Source: JBCBAP01 sp038532435
GTDB lineage: Bacteria > Pseudomonadota > Alphaproteobacteria > Rhodobacterales > Rhodobacteraceae
NCBI GenBank assembly: GCA_038532435.1
Contig: JBCBAP010000099.1
Coordinates: forward strand, 1 to 9,198
Length of the DNA stretch: 9,198 bases
Reading direction: 5' to 3'
A program made the position numbers and the translations under genes. Positions 1-6,627 of the stretch are shown in pieces. The notes below the pieces were generated by a model. It did no database searches and had not been told where the DNA came from. It saw nothing but the letters and a program-made list of their open reading frames with translations. Every line of letters starts with the position of its first letter. Positions within the stretch are counted from its first letter, which is position 1.

Positions 1-550
1 CGTCATCCTGGGCTACATGTTCGCAGGCGCGAACGGTCTGGATGCGGACGGCACCGGCATTGAGATGGTGACGGTAGGGCAGGACGAGCGCCTTGCCGTC
101 GATCCGCCCTGCAAGCTTGCCGAACGCGACGACGGAGCCGGTGAAGGTGATCGCGCCGATGAAGACGCCGAGGAACACCTCGACCTCCATAATCCCGAAC
201 TCGATCCCCTCCTTGCCCGAGGGCGGATCCATGATCGTGTTGATGCCGATGAATACCGCCGCGAGGCCGACGAGGGAGTGCATCGCCGCCACAAGCTGCG
301 GCATCTCGGTCATGTCCACCTTGCGGGCGATGTAGGCACCCGCCGCACCCCCGATGACGAGGGCGAGCAGGATGTTCGCCGCATTGTCGACCTCGGGCGC
401 GAAAAGCGTGGCGAAGACGGCGACGGCCATGCCCGCCATGCCGAAGATCACGCCGCGCTTCGAGCTTTCCTGATTGGACAGTCCCGCGAGCGACAGGATG
501 AAGAGGATGGCCGCGACGATGTACGCCGCCTGAATGATACTGTTTTCCAT
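1..550 (-). CDS. pntB: NAD(P) transhydrogenase subunit beta, N-terminal part (cut by window edge)
   Basis: Beta subunit of the membrane-bound proton-translocating transhydrogenase, which uses the proton gradient to drive hydride transfer from NADH to NADP+. Only the first 183 codons are present; the family is about 460 residues, so the rest of the membrane domain and the NADP(H)-binding domain lie beyond the left edge. Seen: an N-terminal hydrophobic helix (residues about 5-24), further membrane segments near 36-50, 58-74, 88-103 and 124-145, and the family blocks VDMTEMPQLVAAMHSLVGLAAV (in part, about 78-99) and FLGVFIGAITFTGSVVAFGKL (in part, about 126-146). The ATG at 548-550 lies 13 bp after pntA; an AAGGA overlaps the pntA stop about 10 nt upstream, so the two are translationally linked in one operon. 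Oddity: residues 164-183 are polar where a membrane helix is normally expected (see findings). Confidence 0.95.
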   Translation of the reverse strand, partial: MENSIIQAAYIVAAILFILSLAGLSNQESSKRGVIFGMAGMAVAVFATLFAPEVDNAANILLALVIGGAAGAYIARKVDMTEMPQLVAAMHSLVGLAAVFIGINTIMDPPSGKEGIEFGIMEVEVFLGVFIGAITFTGSVVAFGKLAGRIDGKALVLPYRHHLNAGAVRIQTVRACEHVAQDD

Positions 551-563
551 CTGTCCCGGTTCC

Positions 564-2123
564 TTAGCTCTTCTGGAACATTGCCAGCATCCGACGGGTC
601 ACGAGGAAGCCGCCGAAGATGTTTACCGCCGCCATCAGGATGGCCAGCGTTGAGAGGGCGATCACGGTGCCGTTGCCGGACCCGACCTGCAGCAAGGCGC
701 CGAGGATGATGATCGAGGAGATCGCGTTGGTCACCGCCATGAGCGGCGTGTGCAGCGCCGCGGTCACGGACCAGATCACCTGGTAACCGACGAAGCAGGC
801 GAGCACGAACACGATGAAGTGCTGCATGAAGGAGGCGGGCGCCACGCTGCCCACGATCAGGAGCAAGACGGCACCGCCGACCAGGCCCATGTTGACTGTC
901 TGCTCCTGTTTCTTGGCAGCAACTTCCGCGAGCCGCTTCTCCTCTTCCGGATCCAGCGCCGGTGCTGTGGGCTTCGGCTTGGCGATGGCCTGCACCTTGG
1001 GCGGCGGCGGCGGGAAGGTGATCTCCCCCTCCTTCGCCGCGGTGGCCCCGCGGATCACGTCGTCTTCCATATCCAGAACCGGCACGCCGTCCTTTTCAGG
1101 CGTCAGGTCGTCCATGAGATGCCGGATGTTGGTGGCGTAGAGCGTGGAGGACTGCGCCGCCATCCGGCTCGGGAAGTCGGTGTAGCCGATAATCCGGACG
1201 CCGTTCTCGCTCTCCACGATCTCATCCATGACCGTCAGGTCGCAGTTGCCGCCCCGCTCGGCGGCGAGGTCGACGACGACGGAACCGGGCTTCATTGCCG
1301 CGACCATGTCCTCGAGCCAGAGCTTCGGCGCATCGCGCCCGGGGATCAGGGCCGTCGTGATGACGATGTCGATCTCAGGCGCCTGCTCGCGGAAGAGCGC
1401 GAGCTGCTTCTCCCGGAACTCGGGGGAGGAGGGGGCCGCGTAGCCGCCCTCGCCGGAGGCGTCTTCCTCGAAGTCGAGGAAGAGGAACTCCGCACCCATG
1501 GATTCGATCTGTTCCGCAACCTCCGGCCGCACGTCGAACGCGCGCACGATCGCGCCCAGCGATTGCGCCGCACCGATCGCGGCGAGACCGGCAACACCCG
1601 CACCGATGACCAGGACCTTCGCCGGGGGCACCTTGCCCGCAGCGGTCACCTGCCCGGTGAAAAAGCGCCCGAAATTGTTCCCGGCCTCAATCACCGCCCG
1701 GTAGCCGGCGATGTTGGCCATGGACGACAGGGCGTCCATCTTCTGCGCGCGGGAAATGCGGGGCACCATATCCATGGCGATGACGTTGGCACCCTTGGCG
1801 TTGACCGCCTCCAGGAGCTCGCCGTTCTGGGCGGGATAGAAGAAGGAGACGACCGTCTGCCCCTCCCGCGCGCGGCCCACTTCCGCCTCTTCAGGCGGGC
1901 GAACCTTCGCGACCACATCCGCCCCGGCCCAGAGAGCGTCCGCATCCGAGACAACCTCGACGCCTGCCTCCGTATAGGCCGCGTCGGAGAAGCGGGCAGC
2001 CGTACCGGCCCCGCTTTCGATCATCACGTCGTAGCCCAGTTTTTGGAGCTGCGCCGCGCTTTGAGGCGTGATCGCAACCCGCGCCTCGCCGTCAAACAGT
2101 TCCTTAGGCGCGCCTATTTTCAT
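564..2123 (-). CDS. pntA: NAD(P) transhydrogenase subunit alpha, fused form (domain I plus membrane segments)
   Basis: Alpha subunit of the proton-pumping transhydrogenase, working with PntB in the inner membrane to make NADPH. It is 519 residues, close to the one-piece E. coli PntA (510), and not split into PntAA/PntAB as in Rhodospirillum rubrum. Cytoplasmic NAD(H)-binding domain I covers about 1-365. It shows the opening MKIGAPKEL, the RQD-loop residues R122, Q127 and D130, the block SSMANIAGYRA (133-143), the nucleotide-binding loop GAGVAGLAA (174-182) and the mobile-loop block GYTDFPSRMA (313-322). A linker with five prolines (371-375) and a charged Ala/Glu/Lys stretch joins it to about four membrane helices (roughly 413-431, 433-452, 465-482, 485-507). 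The ATG at 2121-2123 is preceded by AAGGAGAT at good spacing. It is first in the operon; its leader has several inverted repeats. Confidence 0.97.
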   Translation of the reverse strand: MKIGAPKELFDGEARVAITPQSAAQLQKLGYDVMIESGAGTAARFSDAAYTEAGVEVVSDADALWAGADVVAKVRPPEEAEVGRAREGQTVVSFFYPAQNGELLEAVNAKGANVIAMDMVPRISRAQKMDALSSMANIAGYRAVIEAGNNFGRFFTGQVTAAGKVPPAKVLVIGAGVAGLAAIGAAQSLGAIVRAFDVRPEVAEQIESMGAEFLFLDFEEDASGEGGYAAPSSPEFREKQLALFREQAPEIDIVITTALIPGRDAPKLWLEDMVAAMKPGSVVVDLAAERGGNCDLTVMDEIVESENGVRIIGYTDFPSRMAAQSSTLYATNIRHLMDDLTPEKDGVPVLDMEDDVIRGATAAKEGEITFPPPPPKVQAIAKPKPTAPALDPEEEKRLAEVAAKKQEQTVNMGLVGGAVLLLIVGSVAPASFMQHFIVFVLACFVGYQVIWSVTAALHTPLMAVTNAISSIIILGALLQVGSGNGTVIALSTLAILMAAVNIFGGFLVTRRMLAMFQKS

Positions 2124-2155
2124 ACCGGGGATCTCCTTTGTCTTTGTGTGCCGTC

Positions 2156-2199
2156 AGGGTCCTAATGGGCCTGGGACCCTTGCAGGGAGGTCTGCAAGG
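2156..2199 (-). promoter_or_regulatory. Two overlapping hairpins in the pntA leader
   Basis: Two perfect inverted repeats overlap by three bases. The first is CCTTGCAG (2178-2185) with CTGCAAGG (2192-2199), an 8-bp stem and 6-nt loop. The second is AGGGTCC (2156-2162) with GGACCCT (2174-2180), a 7-bp stem and 11-nt loop. Both would lie in the 5' untranslated RNA of pntA, ending about 17 nt before its Shine-Dalgarno. Because 2178-2180 is used by both, the full stems cannot form together. No T-run follows either stem, so a simple intrinsic terminator is not supported. A regulatory role is inference. Confidence 0.4.
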
Positions 2200-2240
2200 C
2201 GGTTTGTATACGATCGAGTACCGACACCCGCGCACACGAA

Positions 2241-2273
2241 CTCACGGACCAGGAAGGGGTCCGGGGTTGTGAG
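2241..2273. promoter_or_regulatory. Stem-loop in the pntA upstream region
   Basis: CGGACC (2245-2250) and GGTCCG (2258-2263) form a 6-bp stem with a 7-nt loop. CTCA (2241-2244) and TGAG (2270-2273) extend it by four pairs across a one-sided bulge. Whether it is transcribed depends on where the pntA promoter lies, which I could not fix. Function unknown. Confidence 0.25.
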
Positions 2274-2335
2274 ACAGCCGGTTTCCGATACGAAACACTC
2301 TCTGCCATGACTCTTTCCGCCTGCAAAGACCTGTT

Positions 2336-2355
2336 TTGACGCGCCACTACGTCAA
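2336..2355. promoter_or_regulatory. TTGACG-N8-CGTCAA dyad in the divergent promoter region
   Basis: TTGACG (2336-2341) and its exact reverse complement CGTCAA (2350-2355) are separated by 8 bp. Each half resembles a sigma70 -35 hexamer, one facing mutL and one facing pntA. No clear -10 follows at 16-18 bp in either direction. It is a candidate operator or a back-to-back pair of -35 elements; the six-base arms leave room for chance. Confidence 0.3.
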
Positions 2356-2455
2356 CCCGCAATTTTTGTTCATAAATCAGTGGCGGAGCGCAATTATCTC
2401 CAACAGCAGGAATCCGGATGGTCCGTGAACGCCGACTCATGCTATCCCTAGTGGC

Positions 2456-4312
2456 ATGATCTCCGTTGATCGCAATATAAGAGCGGAATTGCCGCGCATC
2501 CGGCAGCTCGACGAGGCCGCTGCGAACCGGATTGCCGCCGGGGAGGTGGTCGAACGTCCTGCGTCCGCGGTCAAGGAACTGGTGGAAAACGCGCTGGATG
2601 CGGGGGCGACGCGGATCGACATCGCGATCGCCGATGGCGGCAAGACCCTGATCCGGGTCACCGATGACGGCCACGGGATCCCTCGGGATCAGCTTCCGCT
2701 CGCGCTCGCCCGCCACGCGACGTCCAAGATCGACGGGACGGATCTGCTCGACATCCATTCGTTCGGGTTTCGGGGGGAGGCCCTGCCCTCGATCGGATCC
2801 GTAGCGCGCCTGGCGCTGACCTCGCGGGCGGCGGGAGCGCCGGACGCATGGACGCTGATGGTCAATGGCGGTGACATCGCCGACCCTGTGCCCGAAGCGC
2901 TCGCCCGCGGCACGGTGGTCGAGGTGCGGGATTTGTTTCACGCAACGCCCGCGCGGCTCAAATTCCTTCGCTCCGACCGGGCGGAGACGCAGGCGATCGG
3001 CGACGTGGTCAAGCGCCTCGCAATCGCCGCGCCGCAGATCGGGTTCAGCCTGAGGGACGTGAGCGGTGGTGGGGAGGGGCGCACGCTCTTTTCCGTCGAG
3101 CGGGGGCCCGCGGACTGGGTCGATGCGCAGATCCGACGGCTCCGTGCGATCCTCGGCGGAGAGTTTGCCGAGAATGCCCTGCCGCTCGATGCGGAGCGGG
3201 AGGGGATCGCGCTCACCGGCTTTGCAGCACTCCCGACCTACAGCCGGGGTGCGGCCGTCGCGCAGTACCTCTTCGTCAACGGGCGGCCGGTGAAGGACAA
3301 GGTGCTGATCGGTGCAGTGCGGGCGGCCTACTCGGACTTCCTGAGCCGGGACCGCCATCCGGTCGTGGCCCTGTTTCTCGACTGTCCGACGGAGCGTGTC
3401 GATGTGAACGTGCACCCGGCGAAGGCGGAGGTGCGGTTCCGCGATCCGGGCATCGCCCGTGGCCTCATCGTCTCCGCGCTCAAGCACGCGCTGGCGGAGG
3501 CGGGGCATCGTGCGTCGACCACCGTGGGCACCGCGACCCTGGGCGCATTCAGGCCCGCGACCGGTGCACCGGTCTATCAGATGGACCGTCCGTCCCGTGC
3601 GGCCCGCGACATCGCGTATGCGGCTCAGGCCCCGGCACCCGGCTTCGCTGAGGAGAGCCCGGGATGGTCCGCGGCCCGCGTCGAGGAGCATGTTTCAGAC
3701 AGCAGCGCCCATCCGGTGGATGACCCGCTGACCCATCCCCTCGGTGCAGCGCGCGCGCAGGTTCACGAGAATTACATCATCGCGCAGACCGAGACCGGGC
3801 TTGTCATCGTCGATCAGCACGCGGCGCACGAACGCCTCGTCTACGAAAAGCTCAAATACCAGATGGCGGAGCGTGGGGTGCCTGCACAGGCGCTTCTGAT
3901 TCCGGATGTCGTCGAGCTCTCCGCCACGGACCGGGCGCTTCTGCTGGAGCAGGCGGAGGATCTTCGCGCTCTCGGTCTCACCATCGAGCCCTTCGGTGGT
4001 ACCGCTGTCGCGGTGCGGGAGACCCCGGCGCTGCTGGGGGAGGTCGACGGTGCAGCGCTTCTGCGGGACATCCTCGATGAATTGCATGCGGACGGCACCA
4101 GCGCGCGCGTGGCCGACCGGCTCGATGCGGTGCTTTCCCGCGTCGCCTGTCATGGCTCTGTCCGCTCAGGCAGGCGCCTGACCGCGGATGAGATGAACGC
4201 TCTCCTGCGGGAAATGGAGGTGACACCCCATTCCGGCCAGTGCAACCACGGGCGGCCCACCTACGTCGAATTGCCGCTCAAGGACATCGAGCGCCTTTTT
4301 GGCCGTAGCTGA
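2456..4312 (+). CDS. mutL: DNA mismatch repair protein MutL (endonuclease-type)
   Basis: MutL couples mismatch recognition by MutS to strand removal. The 618-residue product has an N-terminal GHKL ATPase and a C-terminal dimerisation/nuclease domain. ATPase motifs: catalytic E41 and Mg-binding N45 in KELVENALDAG (40-50), DDGHGI (70-75), ATSKI (88-92), GFRGEAL (104-110) and DVNVHPAK (316-323). A variable linker, about 350-430, is rich in Ala, Pro and Ser. The C-terminal half has DQHAAHERLVYE (453-464), an exact match to the nicking-endonuclease motif DQHA(X2)E(X4)E, plus ACHGSVRSG (564-572) and CNHGRPT (596-602), the zinc-site elements. So this is a nicking MutL, unlike the E. coli protein, which lacks the nuclease motif. 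Start: the ATG at 2456 is the first after an in-frame TGA at 2426; no good Shine-Dalgarno precedes it. The N-terminus is about 12 residues longer than in E. coli. Confidence 0.97.
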   Translation: MISVDRNIRAELPRIRQLDEAAANRIAAGEVVERPASAVKELVENALDAGATRIDIAIADGGKTLIRVTDDGHGIPRDQLPLALARHATSKIDGTDLLDIHSFGFRGEALPSIGSVARLALTSRAAGAPDAWTLMVNGGDIADPVPEALARGTVVEVRDLFHATPARLKFLRSDRAETQAIGDVVKRLAIAAPQIGFSLRDVSGGGEGRTLFSVERGPADWVDAQIRRLRAILGGEFAENALPLDAEREGIALTGFAALPTYSRGAAVAQYLFVNGRPVKDKVLIGAVRAAYSDFLSRDRHPVVALFLDCPTERVDVNVHPAKAEVRFRDPGIARGLIVSALKHALAEAGHRASTTVGTATLGAFRPATGAPVYQMDRPSRAARDIAYAAQAPAPGFAEESPGWSAARVEEHVSDSSAHPVDDPLTHPLGAARAQVHENYIIAQTETGLVIVDQHAAHERLVYEKLKYQMAERGVPAQALLIPDVVELSATDRALLLEQAEDLRALGLTIEPFGGTAVAVRETPALLGEVDGAALLRDILDELHADGTSARVADRLDAVLSRVACHGSVRSGRRLTADEMNALLREMEVTPHSGQCNHGRPTYVELPLKDIERLFGRS

Positions 4313-4341
4313 TCGCAACGAACTGTATACAAAGGTTTTTA

Positions 4342-4387
4342 AGCGTTCTGCGGCGGACTGAGGCAGTGCAAACGAAGACGGAACGCT
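4342..4387 (+). promoter_or_regulatory. Stem with inner hairpin in the DUF3422 gene leader
   Basis: AGCGTTCTG (4342-4350) pairs with CGGAACGCT (4379-4387) over nine positions, one of them a G-T wobble. The enclosed 28 nt contain a small hairpin, ACTG (4357-4360) with CAGT (4364-4367). It sits just upstream of a second hairpin that covers the ribosome binding site, so the 109-nt mutL/DUF3422 gap looks structured as RNA. Function is inference. Confidence 0.35.
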
Positions 4388-4393
4388 CTATGT

Positions 4394-4415
4394 CTCCGGC
4401 AACGCCCTGCCGGAG
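4394..4415 (+). promoter_or_regulatory. Hairpin sequestering the Shine-Dalgarno of the DUF3422 gene
   Basis: CTCCGGCA (4394-4401) and TGCCGGAG (4408-4415) are exact inverse complements: an 8-bp GC-rich stem with a 6-nt loop. The 3' arm contains the GGAG of the ribosome binding site GGAGGA (4412-4417), four bases before the ATG at 4422. Folding would hide most of the Shine-Dalgarno. It may limit translation or respond to coupling, temperature or a protein. As an alternative it could end mutL transcription, but there is no T-run after it. Confidence 0.45.
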
Positions 4416-4421
4416 GATCCC

Positions 4422-5729
4422 ATGAGCCTGCCTGCCATTGCCGATCATGATCAGCGCTACGCGCTGTCGAACGAGCTTCACGCGCGTCCGTTTCCGGAGA
4501 TTACAGCCCCCTGTCGCGCGGTGCACCTGGCGATCATTTCCGACGAGGGTGCCGAGCGGGATCCGGAGCGGGACCGGGAGCATTTGCATGCTTTGTTGGA
4601 CCGCTATGGTGCACAGCGCCCGGCTCCGGGGGCCAACCACTACTCGGGTCCCCTCGGTCGCGTCTGGCTGAAATGGGAGCGGCATACCGAGTTCGTCACC
4701 TACACACTCTTTGCCGAGGGCGTCTCCCAGACGCCGTTTGACGGGGTGACCATGGCGCTTTTCCCGGAGGAGTGGCTTGCCGGCGCGCCGGGGAAGGTTT
4801 TGACGTCGGCGCTGGTGCGGGTCGAGGTGGCGGAGGACATGGATGCCGCCCAGGCCCGGATGATGAACGGGCTCAGCACCTATTTCTCCGCCGAAAGCCT
4901 CGCGATGAGCCGGGTGGTGGATGATTGCGCTCTCATCGCGGGTGACTTTCGCATCCACGAACAGGGGCAGGTCCGCTTCTCCGTCATCGTGCATCCGGGC
5001 GTTGGTCCGCGTCGTATCGGGCGGATCGTGCAGCGGGTGCTGGAGATCGAGACCTACAAAACCGCGGCACTGCTGACCCTGCCCGTTGCGCGGGATGTGG
5101 CAGGCCAGGTGAACGCGCAGGAGCGGGAGCTGAGCGCGCTGGTCAAGACAATGGCCTCGAAGGCCGATGAGGACAGCGGCATGCTCGACCGCCTGCTCGG
5201 CATGTCGGCAAGCCTTGAAGCGCTCAGCGCCGCATCCGCATTCCGGTTTGGCGCGCGGGGGGCATACGAGGCGATCATCAATCAACGGATCGAGGTGCTG
5301 CGCGAGCAGCGGGCGGGCGGTCGTCAGACCTTCGCCGAGTTCATGATGCGCCGCTTCGACCCGGCGATGCGGACCTGCCGGTCAGCGGAGGCGCGTCTCT
5401 CCAACCTCGCGGCGCGGACGGAGCGGGCAGCGAACCTGCTCCGCACCCGGGTCGATGTGCAGCTCGCCACCCAGAACCGGGTGCTGCTGGAAAGCATGGA
5501 CAAGCGGGCGGCGCTACAGTTGCGGCTGCAGGAAACGGTCGAGGGGCTCTCCGTCGTTGCGATCAGCTATTATGCGGTAAGCCTTGCGGGCTACGCCCTC
5601 GGCCCGGTCACGGAATGGACCGGCATCAGCAAGACGATGCTGCTCGCGCTCGTCACGTTGCCGGTCGTGTTCGGGGTGTGGAGTTTCGTGCGACGGGTGC
5701 GGCGCGGCCTGCGCAAACGCGGGACGTGA
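4422..5729 (+). CDS. DUF3422 family membrane-anchored protein, function unknown
   Basis: I recognise the DUF3422 family from the opening (ALSNELHARPFP, residues 14-25), the overall length (435 residues) and the C-terminal anchor. Family function is not established. The first 370 residues look soluble. A mid-protein region (about 225-375) is rich in Glu, Arg, Leu and Ala and probably helical or coiled-coil. Two hydrophobic segments follow, about 376-393 and 405-421, separated by a short loop, and the tail is very basic (VRRVRRGLRKRGT). This fits a large cytoplasmic domain fixed to the inner membrane by a C-terminal hairpin, with the tail in the cytoplasm. No catalytic motif is evident. The ATG at 4422 has GGAGGA four bases upstream, inside a hairpin. 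It follows mutL by 109 bp on the same strand; readthrough is possible but a separate promoter cannot be excluded. Confidence 0.88.
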   Translation: MSLPAIADHDQRYALSNELHARPFPEITAPCRAVHLAIISDEGAERDPERDREHLHALLDRYGAQRPAPGANHYSGPLGRVWLKWERHTEFVTYTLFAEGVSQTPFDGVTMALFPEEWLAGAPGKVLTSALVRVEVAEDMDAAQARMMNGLSTYFSAESLAMSRVVDDCALIAGDFRIHEQGQVRFSVIVHPGVGPRRIGRIVQRVLEIETYKTAALLTLPVARDVAGQVNAQERELSALVKTMASKADEDSGMLDRLLGMSASLEALSAASAFRFGARGAYEAIINQRIEVLREQRAGGRQTFAEFMMRRFDPAMRTCRSAEARLSNLAARTERAANLLRTRVDVQLATQNRVLLESMDKRAALQLRLQETVEGLSVVAISYYAVSLAGYALGPVTEWTGISKTMLLALVTLPVVFGVWSFVRRVRRGLRKRGT

Positions 5730-5769
5730 AGATCCGCGCGAACACGCGGGCGAAGCGGTATCGGGCCAT
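5653..5769 (-). CDS. Possible small protein of 38 residues downstream of gloB
   Basis: A short reading frame starts at the ATG at 5767-5769, preceded by a perfect AGGAGG (5775-5780) with five bases between. The protein begins MARYRFARVFARIF, a basic, aromatic, amphipathic-looking stretch. It lies 64 bp after the gloB stop on the same strand, so it could share the gloB transcript. Codons 2-16, mostly lying in the intergenic part, nearly all end in G or C; after the frame enters the antisense of the DUF3422 gene the bias weakens (many codons end in A). Its Shine-Dalgarno lies in the inner arm of a hairpin. I recognise no family. Chance is quite possible in GC-rich DNA. Confidence 0.2.
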   Translation of the reverse strand: MARYRFARVFARIFTSRVCAGRAAPVARNSTPRTRPAT

Positions 5770-5814
5770 AGCTCCCTCCTGATACGGACAGGAGTGATAC
5801 GCGCCTTTGGCCCG
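5762..5814. terminator. Nested stem-loop between convergent genes, possible bidirectional terminator
   Basis: Outer arms CGGGCCA (5762-5768) and TGGCCCG (5808-5814) pair perfectly over 7 bp. Inside, CTCCTG (5776-5781) and CAGGAG (5789-5794) form a second 6-bp stem with a 7-nt loop. It lies between the DUF3422 gene stop and the gloB stop, where a terminator for both is expected. Only a short TTT follows on the plus strand and no T-run on the minus strand, so it is not a classical intrinsic terminator. Confidence 0.35.
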
Positions 5815-5833
5815 TTTCCGTCGCGTCAGGTGC

Positions 5834-6601
5834 CTAGAACTGATCCTTGCGCTTGCGCACCTCGGTGAAGACCTCCGCATCCGTTGCGTCGGGCATGCCG
5901 ACCGCTGCTTTCACCGCAGGGTCGTCTGCGCGCAGGAACGGGTTGGTGGCAAGTTCGAGGGACAGAGGCGTCGGGATCGTGGGCGTGCCGTCCGCCCGTT
6001 TCGCCGTGATATCGGCGACGCGGTCCTGCAGCGCTGCATTGTCGCTCTCGATGGTCACGGCAAAGGCAGCGTTCGCGGTGCTGTATTCGTGCCCCGAATA
6101 CACGATGGTCTCTGGCGGCATCGCCTTGAACTTGAGCATGCTGGTCCACATCATCGGGCCGTCCCCCTCGAACAGGCGGCCGCAGCCGAGGCCCATGAGA
6201 CTGTCGGCGGAGAAGACTGCCGCGCTGTCGGGAAAGTGGAACGCGATGTGCCCCACAGTGTGGCCGGAGACATCGAGGACATGGCCGGTGCTGCCGCCGA
6301 TGGCCAGCGTGTCCCCTTCGGACACCTCCTGATCCAGCGGGGGCAGCCGATGGACGTCCGCCTTCCCACCGATGACCGTGCAGTCAAAGGCCTTCCTCAG
6401 ATCTTCGACACCCTGGATATGGTCGTCATGGTGGTGGGTCAGCAGGATGATGTTGAGTGTCCAGCCCCGGGCGGCGAGCGCGGCCTTGATCGGCGCGACC
6501 TCCGGTGCATCGATCAGGGCCACGATGCCCGTATCCGCATCCCGGGCGAGGTAGGCGTAATTGTCGCTGAGGCAGGGGATGGTGACGATCTCGAGGGCCA
6601 T
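5834..6601 (-). CDS. gloB: Hydroxyacylglutathione hydrolase (glyoxalase II)
   Basis: Hydrolyses S-D-lactoylglutathione to D-lactate and glutathione, the second step of methylglyoxal detoxification in the cytosol. The 255-residue product matches the family length (E. coli 251). It has the metallo-beta-lactamase fold signature THHHDDH (55-61), giving metal ligands H56, H58, D60 and H61. Further ligands are H114 in SGHTVGH (112-118), the bridging D133 in FSADSL (130-135) and H171 in SGHEY (169-173). The CGRLFEG block (140-146) and the C-terminal RKRKDQF are typical of true glyoxalase II, not of the wider lactamase superfamily. Start: I chose the ATG at 6599-6601, because MALEIVTIPCLSDNYAY matches the family N-terminus and ACGGAG lies nine bases upstream; the frame is open 16 codons further, to 6649, but that would cover the promoter gap. 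It is divergent from the methyltransferase-like gene 64 bp away. Confidence 0.95.
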   Translation of the reverse strand: MALEIVTIPCLSDNYAYLARDADTGIVALIDAPEVAPIKAALAARGWTLNIILLTHHHDDHIQGVEDLRKAFDCTVIGGKADVHRLPPLDQEVSEGDTLAIGGSTGHVLDVSGHTVGHIAFHFPDSAAVFSADSLMGLGCGRLFEGDGPMMWTSMLKFKAMPPETIVYSGHEYSTANAAFAVTIESDNAALQDRVADITAKRADGTPTIPTPLSLELATNPFLRADDPAVKAAVGMPDATDAEVFTEVRKRKDQF

Positions 6602-6627
6602 GGTGCGAAGCTCCGTGATGGGGTACG

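Larger units (their letters stand above)
2124..2455. other. Divergent intergenic region between pntA and mutL
   Basis: These 332 bp separate two genes that point away from each other, so promoters for both should lie here. The half next to pntA is dense in inverted repeats that would fold in the pntA mRNA leader (listed separately). The middle, about 2330-2400, is A/T-richer than its surroundings and contains a TTGACG dyad, consistent with promoter DNA. I could not place a convincing complete -35/-10 pair for either gene. A 48-codon minus-strand reading frame at 2162-2308 is open but has a weak third-position bias and looks like no family I know, so I do not call it a gene. Confidence 0.6.

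Noticed and set aside
2105..2116. 12-bp palindrome TAGGCGCGCCTA at the start of pntA
   Set aside because: It lies in codons 3-6 encoding the conserved IGAPK start, so it is explained by protein sequence and GC-rich codon choice.
750..2165. Long plus-strand open frame (471 codons) opposite pntA
   Set aside because: Pure shadow of a GC-rich coding strand: composition dominated by Arg, His, Asp and Gly, no recognisable family, and PntA on the other strand is certain.
2162..3691. 509-codon minus-strand frame opposite mutL, reaching into the pntA leader
   Set aside because: Antisense shadow of MutL, whose motifs are unambiguous. The last 48 codons (2162-2308) could be a separate small ORF with its own ATG, but third-position G/C is only moderate and no family is recognisable.
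4278..5285. 335-codon minus-strand frame opposite the DUF3422 gene
   Set aside because: Low-complexity Arg/His/Pro-rich product typical of antisense in high-GC genomes; the plus-strand product has family features and membrane helices.
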